Translations under genes and position numbers: made by a program
The notes under the pieces: model-generated
What the model saw: only the letters and a program-made list of their open reading frames with translations
Databases searched by the model: none
What the model was told of the DNA's origin: nothing
Source of the DNA: Gemmatimonadales bacterium
GTDB taxonomy: Bacteria; Gemmatimonadota; Gemmatimonadetes; Gemmatimonadales; GWC2-71-9
Direction of reading: 5' to 3'
Length of the DNA stretch: 64,000 bases
Assembly: GCA_025934955.1 (NCBI GenBank)
Contig: JAICWE010000011.1
Span: 1-64,000 of the forward strand
In this document: positions 22,432 through 34,647 of the stretch, one piece after another
Numbering within the stretch: the stretch's first letter is position 1
How the letters are laid out: each line of letters begins with the position of its first letter

Positions 22432-23751
22432 ATGGTCGTGGCGAGACTGATCGAGCGCAAGCGCGACGGCGGCACCCTGAGCCCGGAGGAGTGGGCCGAG
22501 CTGCTCGACGGCTACGTCGCCGGCCGCGTGCCCGACTACCAGATGGCCGCGCTCCTCATGGCCATCATGTGGCGCGGCCTTCGGCCCGAGGAGCTCGCCG
22601 CCCTCACCGACGGCATGCTTGCCTCCGGCGACCGGCTGCGGCTCGACGGCATCGCGGCGCCCAAGGTGGACAAGCACTCCACCGGCGGCGTGGGCGACAA
22701 GACGTCGCTGCTGCTCGCGCCGCTCGTCGCAAGCTGTGGGGTGCCGGTGCCGATGATGTCGGGCCGCGGGCTGGGGCACACCGGCGGGACGCTCGACAAG
22801 CTCGAGGCGATTCCCGGCTTCCGCACCGATCTCTCGCTTCGCGACGCGGAGGCGCAGGTGGCGCGCATCGGCTGCGTCATGATCGGCCAGACGCCCGAGA
22901 TCGCGCCGGCCGACAAGCGGCTCTACGCGTTGCGCGACGTCACCGGCACCGTCGAATCCATTCCCCTCATCTGCGCCAGCATCATGTCGAAGAAGCTCGC
23001 CGAGGACCTCGACGCGCTGGTGCTCGACGTGAAGACCGGGAGCGGCGCCTTTCTTCCCGAGCTGGACCGCGCCACCGAACTGGCGGAGACGATGATCGCC
23101 ACCGGCGAGGCACGCGGCTGCCGCACCGTCGCGCTGCTCACGGCAATGGACCGACCGCTCGGTCACGCCTGCGGCAACGCGCTGGAGGTGGAGGAGGCGA
23201 TCGCCGGTCTTCGCGGCGAGGGTCCGGCGGATCTGATGGAGGTGACGCTGGCGTTGGCGGACGAGATGCTGCTGGCGGCGCGCGCGGTGCCTGACGTCGG
23301 CGCCGCGCGGGAGCTGCTGCACGCTGCGATCGCCAGCGGCCGCGCGCTGGAGCGGCTGCGACAACTCGTCGACGCCCAGGGCGGCAATCCCGCGATCGTG
23401 GACGATCCCGGCGCCTTGCCCCAGGCCCCGGAGAGCGCGGTGTACGAGGCACCGGCCGCCGGCGTCGTGAGCCGGGTCGAGCCGCGCCGCATCGGCCAGG
23501 CGATCATCGAGCTCGGCGGCGGGCGCCGCACCACCGATGATGTGATCGATCCCGCCGTGGGCTTCGCGATCACCGCGAAGCCCGGAGAGGTGGTCGAGCG
23601 TGGCCAGCCCCTCGCCACGGTTCACGCGCGCGATGCCGCCGGTGTCGCGGTCGGGCTGCGCGCGTTGGCCGAGGCGATTACGATCGGCGAGTCGGCCGCG
23701 CCGCTGCCGCTCGTCGTCCGGCGGCTCGCCCGCGAGACCGCCAGCTGCTGA
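22432..23751 (+). CDS. thymidine/pyrimidine-nucleoside phosphorylase
   Basis: KVDKHSTGGVGDKTSLLLAPLVASCGVPVPMMSGRGLGHTGGTLDKLEAIPG. Confidence 0.92.
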   Translation: MVVARLIERKRDGGTLSPEEWAELLDGYVAGRVPDYQMAALLMAIMWRGLRPEELAALTDGMLASGDRLRLDGIAAPKVDKHSTGGVGDKTSLLLAPLVASCGVPVPMMSGRGLGHTGGTLDKLEAIPGFRTDLSLRDAEAQVARIGCVMIGQTPEIAPADKRLYALRDVTGTVESIPLICASIMSKKLAEDLDALVLDVKTGSGAFLPELDRATELAETMIATGEARGCRTVALLTAMDRPLGHACGNALEVEEAIAGLRGEGPADLMEVTLALADEMLLAARAVPDVGAARELLHAAIASGRALERLRQLVDAQGGNPAIVDDPGALPQAPESAVYEAPAAGVVSRVEPRRIGQAIIELGGGRRTTDDVIDPAVGFAITAKPGEVVERGQPLATVHARDAAGVAVGLRALAEAITIGESAAPLPLVVRRLARETASC

Positions 23752-23826
23752 CGTGGCGTCGGCCGACGCGGGCGACTCGGCGCTACGTGCTGCGATCGGT
23801 CGTCATCGCTTGTCCCCGCACCGGCC

Positions 23827-26122
<2,296 letters not shown>

Positions 26123-26126
<4 letters not shown>

Positions 26127-27202
26127 CGCACCACGCCTCCGTCCACGGTCCACACCTCGAGGTCCAGGTTCTCCGGCAGCTCGTCCCGCCGCGGCGCCGT
26201 GAGGAATACCTGCCGTCCCGTCAGGAGCCGCTCCGCCAGACGCCGCTGCCGCTCCCGGTCCAGTTCGGCGAAGACGTCGTCGAGCAGGAGCGCCGGCTCG
26301 AAGCCGCAGGCATCGCGCAGCGTCGCGAGCTCGATCAGCTTGAGCGCCACGGCGCCGCTCCGCTGCTGGCCGGTCGAGCCGTAGGGCCGGAGCGCCCGGC
26401 CGCCGATCGCCAGCGCGACGTCGTCGCGGTGCGGCCCGACCGTCGTGGTGCGCCTCGCCTCATCGGCGGCGCGCGCCTCGTGCAGCACGGGGCCCCACGC
26501 ATCCGCGTCCGCCAGCTCGCTCCGGCCGCGATAGGTCAACTCCCCCTCGCCCAGCTCGTCGATGGATGCGAGCGCGTCGCGGAACGCCGAAGCGGCGCCA
26601 TCACTCCACGCGATGCGGCCGCGCACCACCCGTGCGCCCGCCGTCGCGAGCGGCGGATCGAACGCCTGCGCCAGCTCGGGCCGTCCCTGGCGGAGCGCGC
26701 TGTTCCGCTGAGCCAGCGCCGCCCGGTAGCGCGTGAGCGCCACGAGGTATCCGCGGTCGGCCAGCGAGAGCATTCGGTCGAGGTATTGCCGCCGCTCGAC
26801 CGCCGAGCCGGCCGCCAGGCCGACGTCGCTCGGCAGGAACGCCACTGCCACCCAGTGGCCGATCGCATCCGCCGTGCGGTCCACATCGGCGCCGTCCACC
26901 GCAATCCGCTTGCGGCGCGTGCTCGCCTGGAAGCCGACCGCCACCGCGTGTGCCCGCCGGTCGGGCCCGTCGCCGCCGGCGACCCGCACCTCGACCTGAA
27001 ACCCCGGTCCGCCCAGCCGCCCGGCTTCGGCGTCGCTCGCCGCGCGCAGCGAGCGGCCGAGCACCGGGTAGTAGAGCGCCTCGAGGAAGTTCGTCTTGCC
27101 CTGGCCGTTTCGGCCGAGCAGCGCCGCCCCGGCCGAGGGCAACTCGCGGTCGAGGTCGGCCAGATTGCGGAAGCCGCGAACCGTCAGCCGCTCGGCGCGC
27201 AC
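26123..27202 (-). CDS. recF: DNA replication/repair protein RecF
   Basis: RLTVRGFRNLADLDRELP, LLGRNGQGKTNFLEALYY, STGQQRSGAVALKLIEL, LLLDDVFAELDRERQRRL. Confidence 0.93.
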
Positions 27203-27624
27203 TAGCGGACGTCTATGACCCGATACGCCGTGTCACCACGGTTGCCGAGATGGTCCACACCGAAGACCAGGAAGGTGAGCTTCTGCCCCGTCAGTCCGCC
27301 GGTCCTCACCGGGATGCTGAACGTCACGGTGTCCTGCGATCCCACGAAGGGCGGGAACAGCTCGGAGGAGCCCGCGACCTGGAAGTAGACCGAGTCGACG
27401 CCGTCTCCGTCGACCGTCATGCCCACCATGCTCACCAGCGGACCCGCGGTGACCACCGTGTCGACGGTCGGGCCGATGATCTGGGAATGCGGCCCGACGC
27501 GATCACTGGGCTCCTGGAACGTGGGCCGCTCGCGGTCGGTACAGGCGCCCAGTATCGCGAGCGCGGCCACCCAGAGCGCGGCTCCGGTGATCCACTGTCT
27601 GCGTTCGCTGGCCGGCTCTGACAT
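27202..27624 (-). CDS. putative lipoprotein
   Basis: AALWVAALAILGACTDRERP lipobox; Ig-like VDHLGNRGDTAYRVIDVR. Confidence 0.5.
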   Translation of the reverse strand: MSEPASERRQWITGAALWVAALAILGACTDRERPTFQEPSDRVGPHSQIIGPTVDTVVTAGPLVSMVGMTVDGDGVDSVYFQVAGSSELFPPFVGSQDTVTFSIPVRTGGLTGQKLTFLVFGVDHLGNRGDTAYRVIDVR

Positions 27625-27664
27625 CGCGGAAAAATAGCCGGTGTGAGAGGGGAATTGGAGGGTG

Positions 27665-28447
27665 CTACCGCCCCGAAAATCCGGGCTTGCGCCGCTCCAG
27701 AAAGGCGCTCGTGCCCTCCCGCATGTCGGCCGTCGCGGAGAGCAGGCCGAAGTGGCCGGCCTCGAGCAGGAGCGCCTCGTCCACCGTCATATCGAGGCCG
27801 GCCTCCACGGCTTCGAGCACGAGCCGCACGGCGAGCGGGCCCTGCGCCAGGATCACGCGGAGCAGCTCCTCCGCTTCCGCCAGCAGCCGTTCCGCCGGGA
27901 CGACGCGGTTGACGAGCCCGATGCGATGGGCTTCCGCCGCGCCGATCATCGCGCCGGTGAGGAGCAGCTCGAGCGCGCGGCCTTTGCCGACGAGGCGCGG
28001 CAGCCGCACGGTGCCGCCGTAGCCGGGTCCGAGTCCCAGCTTCACCTCCGGCTGCCCGAACGTCGCGCCCTCGCTCGCCACGCGGAGGTGGCACGCCATC
28101 GCCAGCTCGCAGCCACCGCCGAGAGCGAAGCCGTTGACCGCCGCGATCACCGGTTTGCCGCAGCGCTCGAGCCGGCGGAAGACGAGCTGTCCGGCCTGCG
28201 CGCGCGCCTTGCCCTCCAGCGGCGTCTGCGCGGCGAGCTCGGCGATGTCGGCACCGGCGACGAACGCCTTCGGGCCCGCGCCGGTCACGACGACGCCGCG
28301 AATCGTCGCATCCTGCTCGATGCGGGTCACCGCCTCGCCCAGTTCGTGGATGACCATGGCATCGAGCGCGTTCAGCTTGTCGGGACGGTTGACCGTGAGG
28401 CGGGCGATTCCGTCGGTCACGTCGAGCAGGAGCGTGGTGAGCGGCAT
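27665..28447 (-). CDS. enoyl-CoA hydratase/isomerase family protein
   Basis: FVAGADIAELA, VIAAVNGFALGGGCELAMACHLRVASEGATFGQPEVKLGLGPGYGGTVRLPRLVG. Confidence 0.88.
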   Translation of the reverse strand: MPLTTLLLDVTDGIARLTVNRPDKLNALDAMVIHELGEAVTRIEQDATIRGVVVTGAGPKAFVAGADIAELAAQTPLEGKARAQAGQLVFRRLERCGKPVIAAVNGFALGGGCELAMACHLRVASEGATFGQPEVKLGLGPGYGGTVRLPRLVGKGRALELLLTGAMIGAAEAHRIGLVNRVVPAERLLAEAEELLRVILAQGPLAVRLVLEAVEAGLDMTVDEALLLEAGHFGLLSATADMREGTSAFLERRKPGFSGR

Positions 28448-28596
28448 GCCCGAAGATAATCGGCCCGGATCGCGGCGCCCTGGCGTTGCGCCGCCACCCC
28501 GAATCCTCTATCGTGGCCGCATCCACCGTGTGACCACCGCCACCGCGGCCCGGGGGAAGGGCTCCCGCCGGCCGGCGTTCATCTTCGGGAGGTCCC

Positions 28597-28953
28597 GTGA
28601 CCGCAATGGATCTCGCGCAGGAAGTCGCGCAGCTCCGGCTCATGCTGACCGGGGTGGAGGGCGTGCTCGCGTCGCCTAACGCGGCGCCGCGCGCGCTCGA
28701 GGACTTCAAGAGCATGGTGGACGACGTGCGCACCCGCGTCTGGGCCGTGCTTTCGGCCCAGAACGCGGAGAATCCCAGGGCGTTCAGCGCGCACTTCCGC
28801 CTGCGCCGAATCCGGGAGACCACCGAGGCGCTCGCCGCCGACCTTCGCGCCGGCGTGCTGCCGGCGACCGACCCCGAGTGCGCCGGCATCGTCGCCGCCA
28901 TGCGCGCCGCGCTCGTCGAGCTCGAGGGGCGCTCCGCCGGCGCCGCGCCCTAG
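28597..28953 (+). CDS. conserved-looking hypothetical protein
   Basis: 118-aa ORF with GTG start and high-GC codon usage. Confidence 0.45.
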   Translation: MTAMDLAQEVAQLRLMLTGVEGVLASPNAAPRALEDFKSMVDDVRTRVWAVLSAQNAENPRAFSAHFRLRRIRETTEALAADLRAGVLPATDPECAGIVAAMRAALVELEGRSAGAAP

Positions 28954-28989
28954 TCCGCCCCGGCGCGCATCGCGGATAGCTTCGTTCGC

Positions 28990-30030
28990 ATGACTCTCCC
29001 TCGACCGATCCAGTGGACCGGCACCGGCGCCGTGCGTCTGCTGGACCAGACCGCCCTTCCCGACGACGAGCGCTATCTCGACATCACCACGGTCGCGGCC
29101 ATGCGGGAGGCGATCGCGTCCCTGCGGGTACGGGGCGCACCGCTCATCGGCATCGCGGCGGCCATCGGGGTGACGCTGGCGCCGGCGGGCGGCGCGGGGT
29201 CCACGCTCGAGAACGTGCGGGCCGCGTGCGACGAGCTCGACGCCGCCCGCCCGACCGCGGTGAACCTTCGCTGGGCGCTCGACCGGATGCGGCGTTGCGC
29301 CGAGGTTGCCGCGGCCGGAGATGAACCGATGGCGCCGGCGCTCCGCGCCGAAGCGCAGGCGATCTGGGACGACGACCGCGCCATGTGCGACCGGATCGGC
29401 GAGGCCGGCGCCGGGTTGATCGCCGACGGTGACGTCGTGCTCACCCACTGCAACGCCGGTGCGCTCGCGACCGGCGGCATCGGGACGGCGCTTGCGCCGG
29501 TGTACCTCACTCATCGGCGCGGCCGGCGCGTCACCGTCGTGGTCGACGAGACGCGGCCGTTGCTCCAGGGAAGCCGCCTCACCGCCTGGGAGCTCGGCCG
29601 CGCCGGCATTCCGTACACCGTCATCGCCGACGGGATGGCCGCCGCGCGCCTGCGGCTCGGCGACGTGCGCTGCGTACTCGTCGGTGCCGCTCGGATCGCG
29701 ACCAACGGCGACGTCGCCAACAAGATCGGCACCTACGGGCTGGCGCTCGCCGCCCGGGCGCACGGCGTGCCGTTCTACGTCGCGGCCCCGCGCTCCACCG
29801 TCGATTTCGCCGCCGCCGACGGCGGCGCGATCCCGATCGAGCAGCGGGCGGCGGGCGAGGTCCGGGGCTTCCGCGGCGCGGTGTCGACGCCGGCCGGTGC
29901 CGAGGTCTGGAACCCCGCATTCGACGTCACGCCCGCCGAGCTGGTCACCGGCTATCTCACCGACGCCGGGCTGCTGGCGGCGCGCGAGCTCGGCCGCCTC
30001 GCGCCGTTGCCGGAGCTCGCGGTCCGGTGA
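28990..30030 (+). CDS. mtnA: S-methyl-5-thioribose-1-phosphate isomerase
   Basis: VRGAPLIGIAAAIGV, LTHCNAGALATGGIGTAL, VVDETRPLLQGSRLTAWEL, VGAARIATNGDVANKIGTYGLAL. Confidence 0.93.
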   Translation: MTLPRPIQWTGTGAVRLLDQTALPDDERYLDITTVAAMREAIASLRVRGAPLIGIAAAIGVTLAPAGGAGSTLENVRAACDELDAARPTAVNLRWALDRMRRCAEVAAAGDEPMAPALRAEAQAIWDDDRAMCDRIGEAGAGLIADGDVVLTHCNAGALATGGIGTALAPVYLTHRRGRRVTVVVDETRPLLQGSRLTAWELGRAGIPYTVIADGMAAARLRLGDVRCVLVGAARIATNGDVANKIGTYGLALAARAHGVPFYVAAPRSTVDFAAADGGAIPIEQRAAGEVRGFRGAVSTPAGAEVWNPAFDVTPAELVTGYLTDAGLLAARELGRLAPLPELAVR

Positions 30031-31538
30031 GCAGCGTTCTCGCGCTCGACCAGGGCACCACCGGCAGCACCGCACTGGTCATCCATCAGGACGGACGCGT
30101 GCTCGGCCGCGGCTATCGGGAAGTTCGGCAACATTTCCCGCAGCCGGGATGGGTGGAGCACGATCCCGAGGATCTCTTCGCCGGCTCGCTCGCCGCGATG
30201 CGCGAGGCGCTGGCTCAGGCGGGGGAGCGGCCGGTCGGCCTGGGCATTACGAACCAGCGCGAGACGGTCGTGCTGTGGGACCGCCGCACGCTGGCCGCGG
30301 TCGCACCGGCGATCGTCTGGCAGGACCGCCGCACCAGCGAGCGCTGCCGCGAGCTCAAGGCGAGCGGCGCCGAAGCGATGCTGCGGGCCCGCACCGGGCT
30401 CCTCGCCGACCCCTACTTCTCGGCGACCAAGCTCGAGTGGCTGCTGCGCGATCCGGTGCTCCGCCGTCGCGCCGACCGTGGCGAGCTGGCGGCGGGCACC
30501 GTCGAGAGCTGGATCGTCGCGCGACTGAGCGGAGGCGCGGCGCACGTGTCCGACCACACCAACGCCTCCCGCACGCTGCTCTATGACCTCGCGGCCCGCG
30601 GCTGGGATGACGAGCTGCTCGCATTGTTCGGGGTGTCCCGACAGCTGCTGCCGCGGATCGTGCCGAGCGCCGGCGTGGTCGCGGAAGCTCAGGCGGAGCA
30701 CCTCGGCTTCACCCTCCCGATCGCGGGGCTCGCCGGCGATCAGCAGGCAGCGCTCTTCGGCCACGGCTGCGTCGAGCCGGGTGCGGCGAAGAACACCTAC
30801 GGGACCGGCGCCTTTCTCCTGCTCTATACCGGCGACGCGCCGCCCGCGCCACCGGATGGGCTGCTCGCCACCGCGGCGTGCGGCCCGCGCGGCGCGCTGG
30901 GCTACGCGCTCGAGGGCAGCGTGTTCATCGCCGGCGCCGCGATCCAGTGGCTGCGTGACGGACTCGGCTTGCTCGACACCGCCGCCGGGAGCGAGGCGCT
31001 GGCGCGGAGCATCCCGGACACGGGCGGTGTGACATTCATCCCGGCGTTCGCCGGATTGGGAACGCCACATTGGGAGCCGGAGGCGCGGGGCACGATCACC
31101 GGGCTCACCCGCGGCACCGGCCGCGCCCACCTGGTGCGGGCGGCGCTCGAGGCGATGGCCTTCGGCACCGCCGACCTGCTCGGGGCGATGTGCCGCGGCG
31201 CCGGCCTCGAGGTGGCGGCGCTCCGGGTGGATGGCGGCGCCAGCGCCAATGACTGGCTGATGCAGTTCCAGGCCGATCTGCTGGGCGTGCCGGTGGAGCG
31301 GCCGGGGCTGGTGGAGATGACGGCGTTAGGCACGGCGGCGCTGGCCGGCATCGCGCTCGGCGTGTGGGATGCGCCGGAAGGGCTTCGGGCCGCCGCGGGC
31401 GGCCACCGCTTCGAGCCGCGGATGTCCGCCGCCGAGCGCGCGCGCCGCGCAGCCGAGTGGAACCGCGCGGTCGGCGCCGCACTCGCGTGGGCCCGCGCAT
31501 ATATTGGAAACGATTCGCACCGCGAGGCGCACCCATGA
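30027..31538 (+). CDS. glpK: glycerol kinase
   Basis: LALDQGTTGSTALV, GITNQRETVVLWDRRT, FTLPIAGLAGDQQAALFGHGCVEPGAAKNTYGTG, LRVDGGASANDWLMQFQADLLGVPVERP. Confidence 0.95.
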   Translation: MSSVLALDQGTTGSTALVIHQDGRVLGRGYREVRQHFPQPGWVEHDPEDLFAGSLAAMREALAQAGERPVGLGITNQRETVVLWDRRTLAAVAPAIVWQDRRTSERCRELKASGAEAMLRARTGLLADPYFSATKLEWLLRDPVLRRRADRGELAAGTVESWIVARLSGGAAHVSDHTNASRTLLYDLAARGWDDELLALFGVSRQLLPRIVPSAGVVAEAQAEHLGFTLPIAGLAGDQQAALFGHGCVEPGAAKNTYGTGAFLLLYTGDAPPAPPDGLLATAACGPRGALGYALEGSVFIAGAAIQWLRDGLGLLDTAAGSEALARSIPDTGGVTFIPAFAGLGTPHWEPEARGTITGLTRGTGRAHLVRAALEAMAFGTADLLGAMCRGAGLEVAALRVDGGASANDWLMQFQADLLGVPVERPGLVEMTALGTAALAGIALGVWDAPEGLRAAAGGHRFEPRMSAAERARRAAEWNRAVGAALAWARAYIGNDSHREAHP

Positions 31539-31945
31539 AGGCGGGCAGGAAGTTCCTGATCGGAGCCACCCTCATCGTGGCCAGCGTCGGACTGCTGATC
31601 GCGCAGGGCGTGAAGCAGACCGGCGTCTATTTCCTCACGCCGACGGAGCTGGCCGCCAAGACGGCGGCGGATCCGACCTTCTACGATGTCGGCATGAAGG
31701 TCGGAGCCAAGGTGGTGCCCGGCTCGGTGCGGCGCGACCCGGGGAACCGCGAGATCGACTTCCGGGTTTCGGACGGGAAGCAGATCTATCCGGTGACCTA
31801 TCGCGGACTGGTCCCCGACACGTTCACCGACGCCAACGACATCGAAGTCGTGGTCGAAGGCCGCCTCGGCCGCGACGGCGTCATCCACGCCACCGACGTC
31901 CTCGCCAAGTGCGGGTCCCGCTACGAGGCGGTCCCGAAGGCCTGA
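31535..31945 (+). CDS. ccmE: cytochrome c maturation protein CcmE, Cys-variant (CxxxY)
   Basis: Single TM, YFLTPTEL, MKVGAKVVPGSVRRD, IHATDVLAKCGSRYE. Confidence 0.85.
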   Translation: MKAGRKFLIGATLIVASVGLLIAQGVKQTGVYFLTPTELAAKTAADPTFYDVGMKVGAKVVPGSVRRDPGNREIDFRVSDGKQIYPVTYRGLVPDTFTDANDIEVVVEGRLGRDGVIHATDVLAKCGSRYEAVPKA

Positions 31946-31952
31946 GTCTCCC

Positions 31953-33995
31953 ATGACACTGCTGGGCCAGTTCTCCCTCTGGATCGCCTTTCTGCTGGCG
32001 CTCTGGTGCGCCGTGCTCGGGTTCTCGGGGCGCTGGCGCACCCGCCCCGAGCTGGCCGCCACGATCACCCGCTCGGTGTACGCCATCTTCGCGGCGCTCG
32101 CCGTCGCGTCGGTGTCGCTGTGGAAGGGGATCATCGGCCACGACTTCAACATCAAGTACGTGGCCGAGTACACCTCGCGGAACCTGCCGCCGTACTTCCT
32201 GACCTCCGCGTTCTGGGCCGGACAGCGCGGCTCGCTCCTGCTGTGGGCCGTGGTGCTCTCGATCTTCGCGTCGCTGGCGCAGCTGCTCACGTCACGGCGG
32301 CACCGGCCGCTGATGCCGTATGTCGCCGCCGTGACCTCCACCGTCACCGCGTTCTTCGTCAGCGTCATGCTGTTCGGCGGCAGTCCGTTCGAGCGGCTGC
32401 CGTACACGCCGGTGGACGGCCGCGGCCTCAACCCGCAGCTCCAGAACATCGGCATGGTGATCCACCCGCCGATGCTCTACCTCGGCTACATCAGCATCAC
32501 GATTCCATTCGCCTTCGCGATCGCGGCGCTGCTCTCCCGCCGGCTCGACACCGGCTGGATCCAGGCGATCCGGAAGTGGACCCTGGTGTCGTGGCTCTTC
32601 CTGTCCATCGGCATCACGCTGGGGATGTGGTGGGCCTATGTCGAGCTGGGCTGGGGCGGTTACTGGGCGTGGGACCCGGTCGAGAACGCCAGCTTCCTGC
32701 CGTGGCTCACCATGACGGCGTTCCTCCATTCGGTGATGATCCAGGAAAAGCGCGGCATGCTCAAGCGCTGGAACCTGGGGCTCATCATCGGGAGCTTCCT
32801 GCTCAGCATCTTCGGAACCTTCATTACCCGCTCCGGCCTCATTTCCAGCGTGCACAGCTTCACCCAGTCGAACGTCGGCTACTTCTTCCTCAGCTTCCTG
32901 CTGGTGGCGGGCACGCTGGCGTTCACGCTGCTCTACACCCGCTGGCCGGAGCTTCGGGCGGAGGTACAGCTCGAGTCGATGCTCTCGCGTGAGGCGGCGT
33001 TCCTCTTCAATAATCTGATTCTGGTGGGCATCGCGTTCTCGGTGCTGTGGGGGACGCTCTTCCCCATTCTGAGCGAAGCGGTGCGGGGCACCAAGATCAC
33101 GGTCGGCGCGCCGTTCTTCAACCGCGTGAACGTGCCGCTGGGACTGCTGCTGCTCGGGCTCACTGGCATCGGGCCGCTGATCGCCTGGCGCAAGGCGTCG
33201 TCGGCCAATCTGCGGCGCCAGTTCGCGGCGCCGGTGCTCGCCGGCGTGGTGACCCTGGTGGCGCTGCTCGCGTCGGGCATGCGCGACGTGTATCCGATCA
33301 TGGCGATCGCGCTCGCCGGCTTCGTGGCCGGCACCGTGACGCAGGAGTTCGTGCGCGGCGTGCGCGCGCGGCGCCGCATGCACGGCGAGGCGGTCCCGGT
33401 CGCGTTCGCGCGGCTGATCGGCCGGAACCGGCGGCGCTACGGCGGGTACCTGGTGCACGTCGGGGTGCTGATCTACTTTGTCGCCTTCGCCGGCATGGCG
33501 TTCAAGGTGCAGCAGACGGCGACGCTCAAGCCGGGCGAATCGGTCACGGTGCGCAGCCCCTTCGGTTACGACTACAAGTTCACCCACATCGGCGTATCGC
33601 AGTTCGAGGAGCTCAACCGGGTCGTCAGCGCGGCGACGGTGCAGGTGACCCGCGCGGGCAAGCCGGCGGGGGTCATCGTGTCGGAGAAGCGGCAACACGT
33701 GGACAGCTTCCGGCGGCCGACCTTCGAGCCGTCGACCGAGGTCGGGATCCGGAGCGGGCTGCGGGAGGATGTCTACGTGGTGTTCGCCGGCTCGGTGAAC
33801 GGCACCGAGGAGGCGGTGTACCGCTTCGACATCAATCCGCTGGTCTGGTGGGTGTGGTATGGCGGTGTGGTGCTGGCGCTCGGCGGCCTCATCACGATGT
33901 GGCCGGGCGGCGGTGGGCCGGCGGTGGCGCGGCGAACCGTCGCGGGGTACGGCGTGACGCTGGCACGTGAGGGCACCGCGGAGGCGGCACGATGA
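31953..33995 (+). CDS. ccmF: heme lyase CcmF
   Basis: Multi-TM; WWAYVELGWGGYWAWDPVENASFLPWLTMTAFLHSVMIQEKRGMLKRWN. Confidence 0.94.
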   Translation: MTLLGQFSLWIAFLLALWCAVLGFSGRWRTRPELAATITRSVYAIFAALAVASVSLWKGIIGHDFNIKYVAEYTSRNLPPYFLTSAFWAGQRGSLLLWAVVLSIFASLAQLLTSRRHRPLMPYVAAVTSTVTAFFVSVMLFGGSPFERLPYTPVDGRGLNPQLQNIGMVIHPPMLYLGYISITIPFAFAIAALLSRRLDTGWIQAIRKWTLVSWLFLSIGITLGMWWAYVELGWGGYWAWDPVENASFLPWLTMTAFLHSVMIQEKRGMLKRWNLGLIIGSFLLSIFGTFITRSGLISSVHSFTQSNVGYFFLSFLLVAGTLAFTLLYTRWPELRAEVQLESMLSREAAFLFNNLILVGIAFSVLWGTLFPILSEAVRGTKITVGAPFFNRVNVPLGLLLLGLTGIGPLIAWRKASSANLRRQFAAPVLAGVVTLVALLASGMRDVYPIMAIALAGFVAGTVTQEFVRGVRARRRMHGEAVPVAFARLIGRNRRRYGGYLVHVGVLIYFVAFAGMAFKVQQTATLKPGESVTVRSPFGYDYKFTHIGVSQFEELNRVVSAATVQVTRAGKPAGVIVSEKRQHVDSFRRPTFEPSTEVGIRSGLREDVYVVFAGSVNGTEEAVYRFDINPLVWWVWYGGVVLALGGLITMWPGGGGPAVARRTVAGYGVTLAREGTAEAAR

Positions 33996-34645
33996 ACCGG
34001 CGAGATTTATTCCGGCGCGGACTGGCGCTGCTCCCGGCGCCCGCGGTGATGGCGACGCTGACCGATCTGCTCCACGCCCAACAGCCCGGCGGCCAGGGAC
34101 CTGCGGCGGACTCCGCCGCGCAGCAGCCGGCGCAGTTGAGCGGCGAGGGAGCCATGGGCACGCTGGGCGACCCCGCCGCCGCCGGCCGGTCGCTGCCGCC
34201 GACCACGCACGGCGACAACGACCCGGGCATCAAGGCCATCGAGCAGAAGCTCACCTGCACCTGCGGCTGCACGCTCGACATCTATACCTGCCGCACCACC
34301 GACTTCACCTGCACCTACTCGCCCCGCCTCCATCGCGAGATCGTGGCGATGCACGACCAGGGGAAGACGGCACAGCAGATCGTCGATGCGTTCGTGGCCC
34401 GGTACGGCGAGAAGGTGTTGATGGCGCCAGAGCCGGCCGGCTTCAACCTGGCCGGCTACCTGGTGCCGGGCGCCGCCCTGACGGTCGCCGCCGGCGCGCT
34501 GGCGTGGGTCATCCGACGGCGCGGAGCGATGCCCGCGATCGCCGCGGTGCCCAGTGCCCCTCCGACAGGGAGTGCATCGGCCGACACCGCCTCGCCCGAG
34601 GAAATGGAGCGGCTGGCCCGCGCGCTGTCGGAAGTGGAAGACTAG
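33992..34645 (+). CDS. CcmH/CycL-like protein with atypical Cys motif
   Basis: IEQKLTCTCGCTLDIYTC...HREIVAMHDQGKTAQQIVDAFVARYGEKVLMAPEPAGFN, C-terminal TM; ATGA overlap with ccmF. Confidence 0.7.
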   Translation: MNRRDLFRRGLALLPAPAVMATLTDLLHAQQPGGQGPAADSAAQQPAQLSGEGAMGTLGDPAAAGRSLPPTTHGDNDPGIKAIEQKLTCTCGCTLDIYTCRTTDFTCTYSPRLHREIVAMHDQGKTAQQIVDAFVARYGEKVLMAPEPAGFNLAGYLVPGAALTVAAGALAWVIRRRGAMPAIAAVPSAPPTGSASADTASPEEMERLARALSEVED

Positions 34646-34647
34646 CC

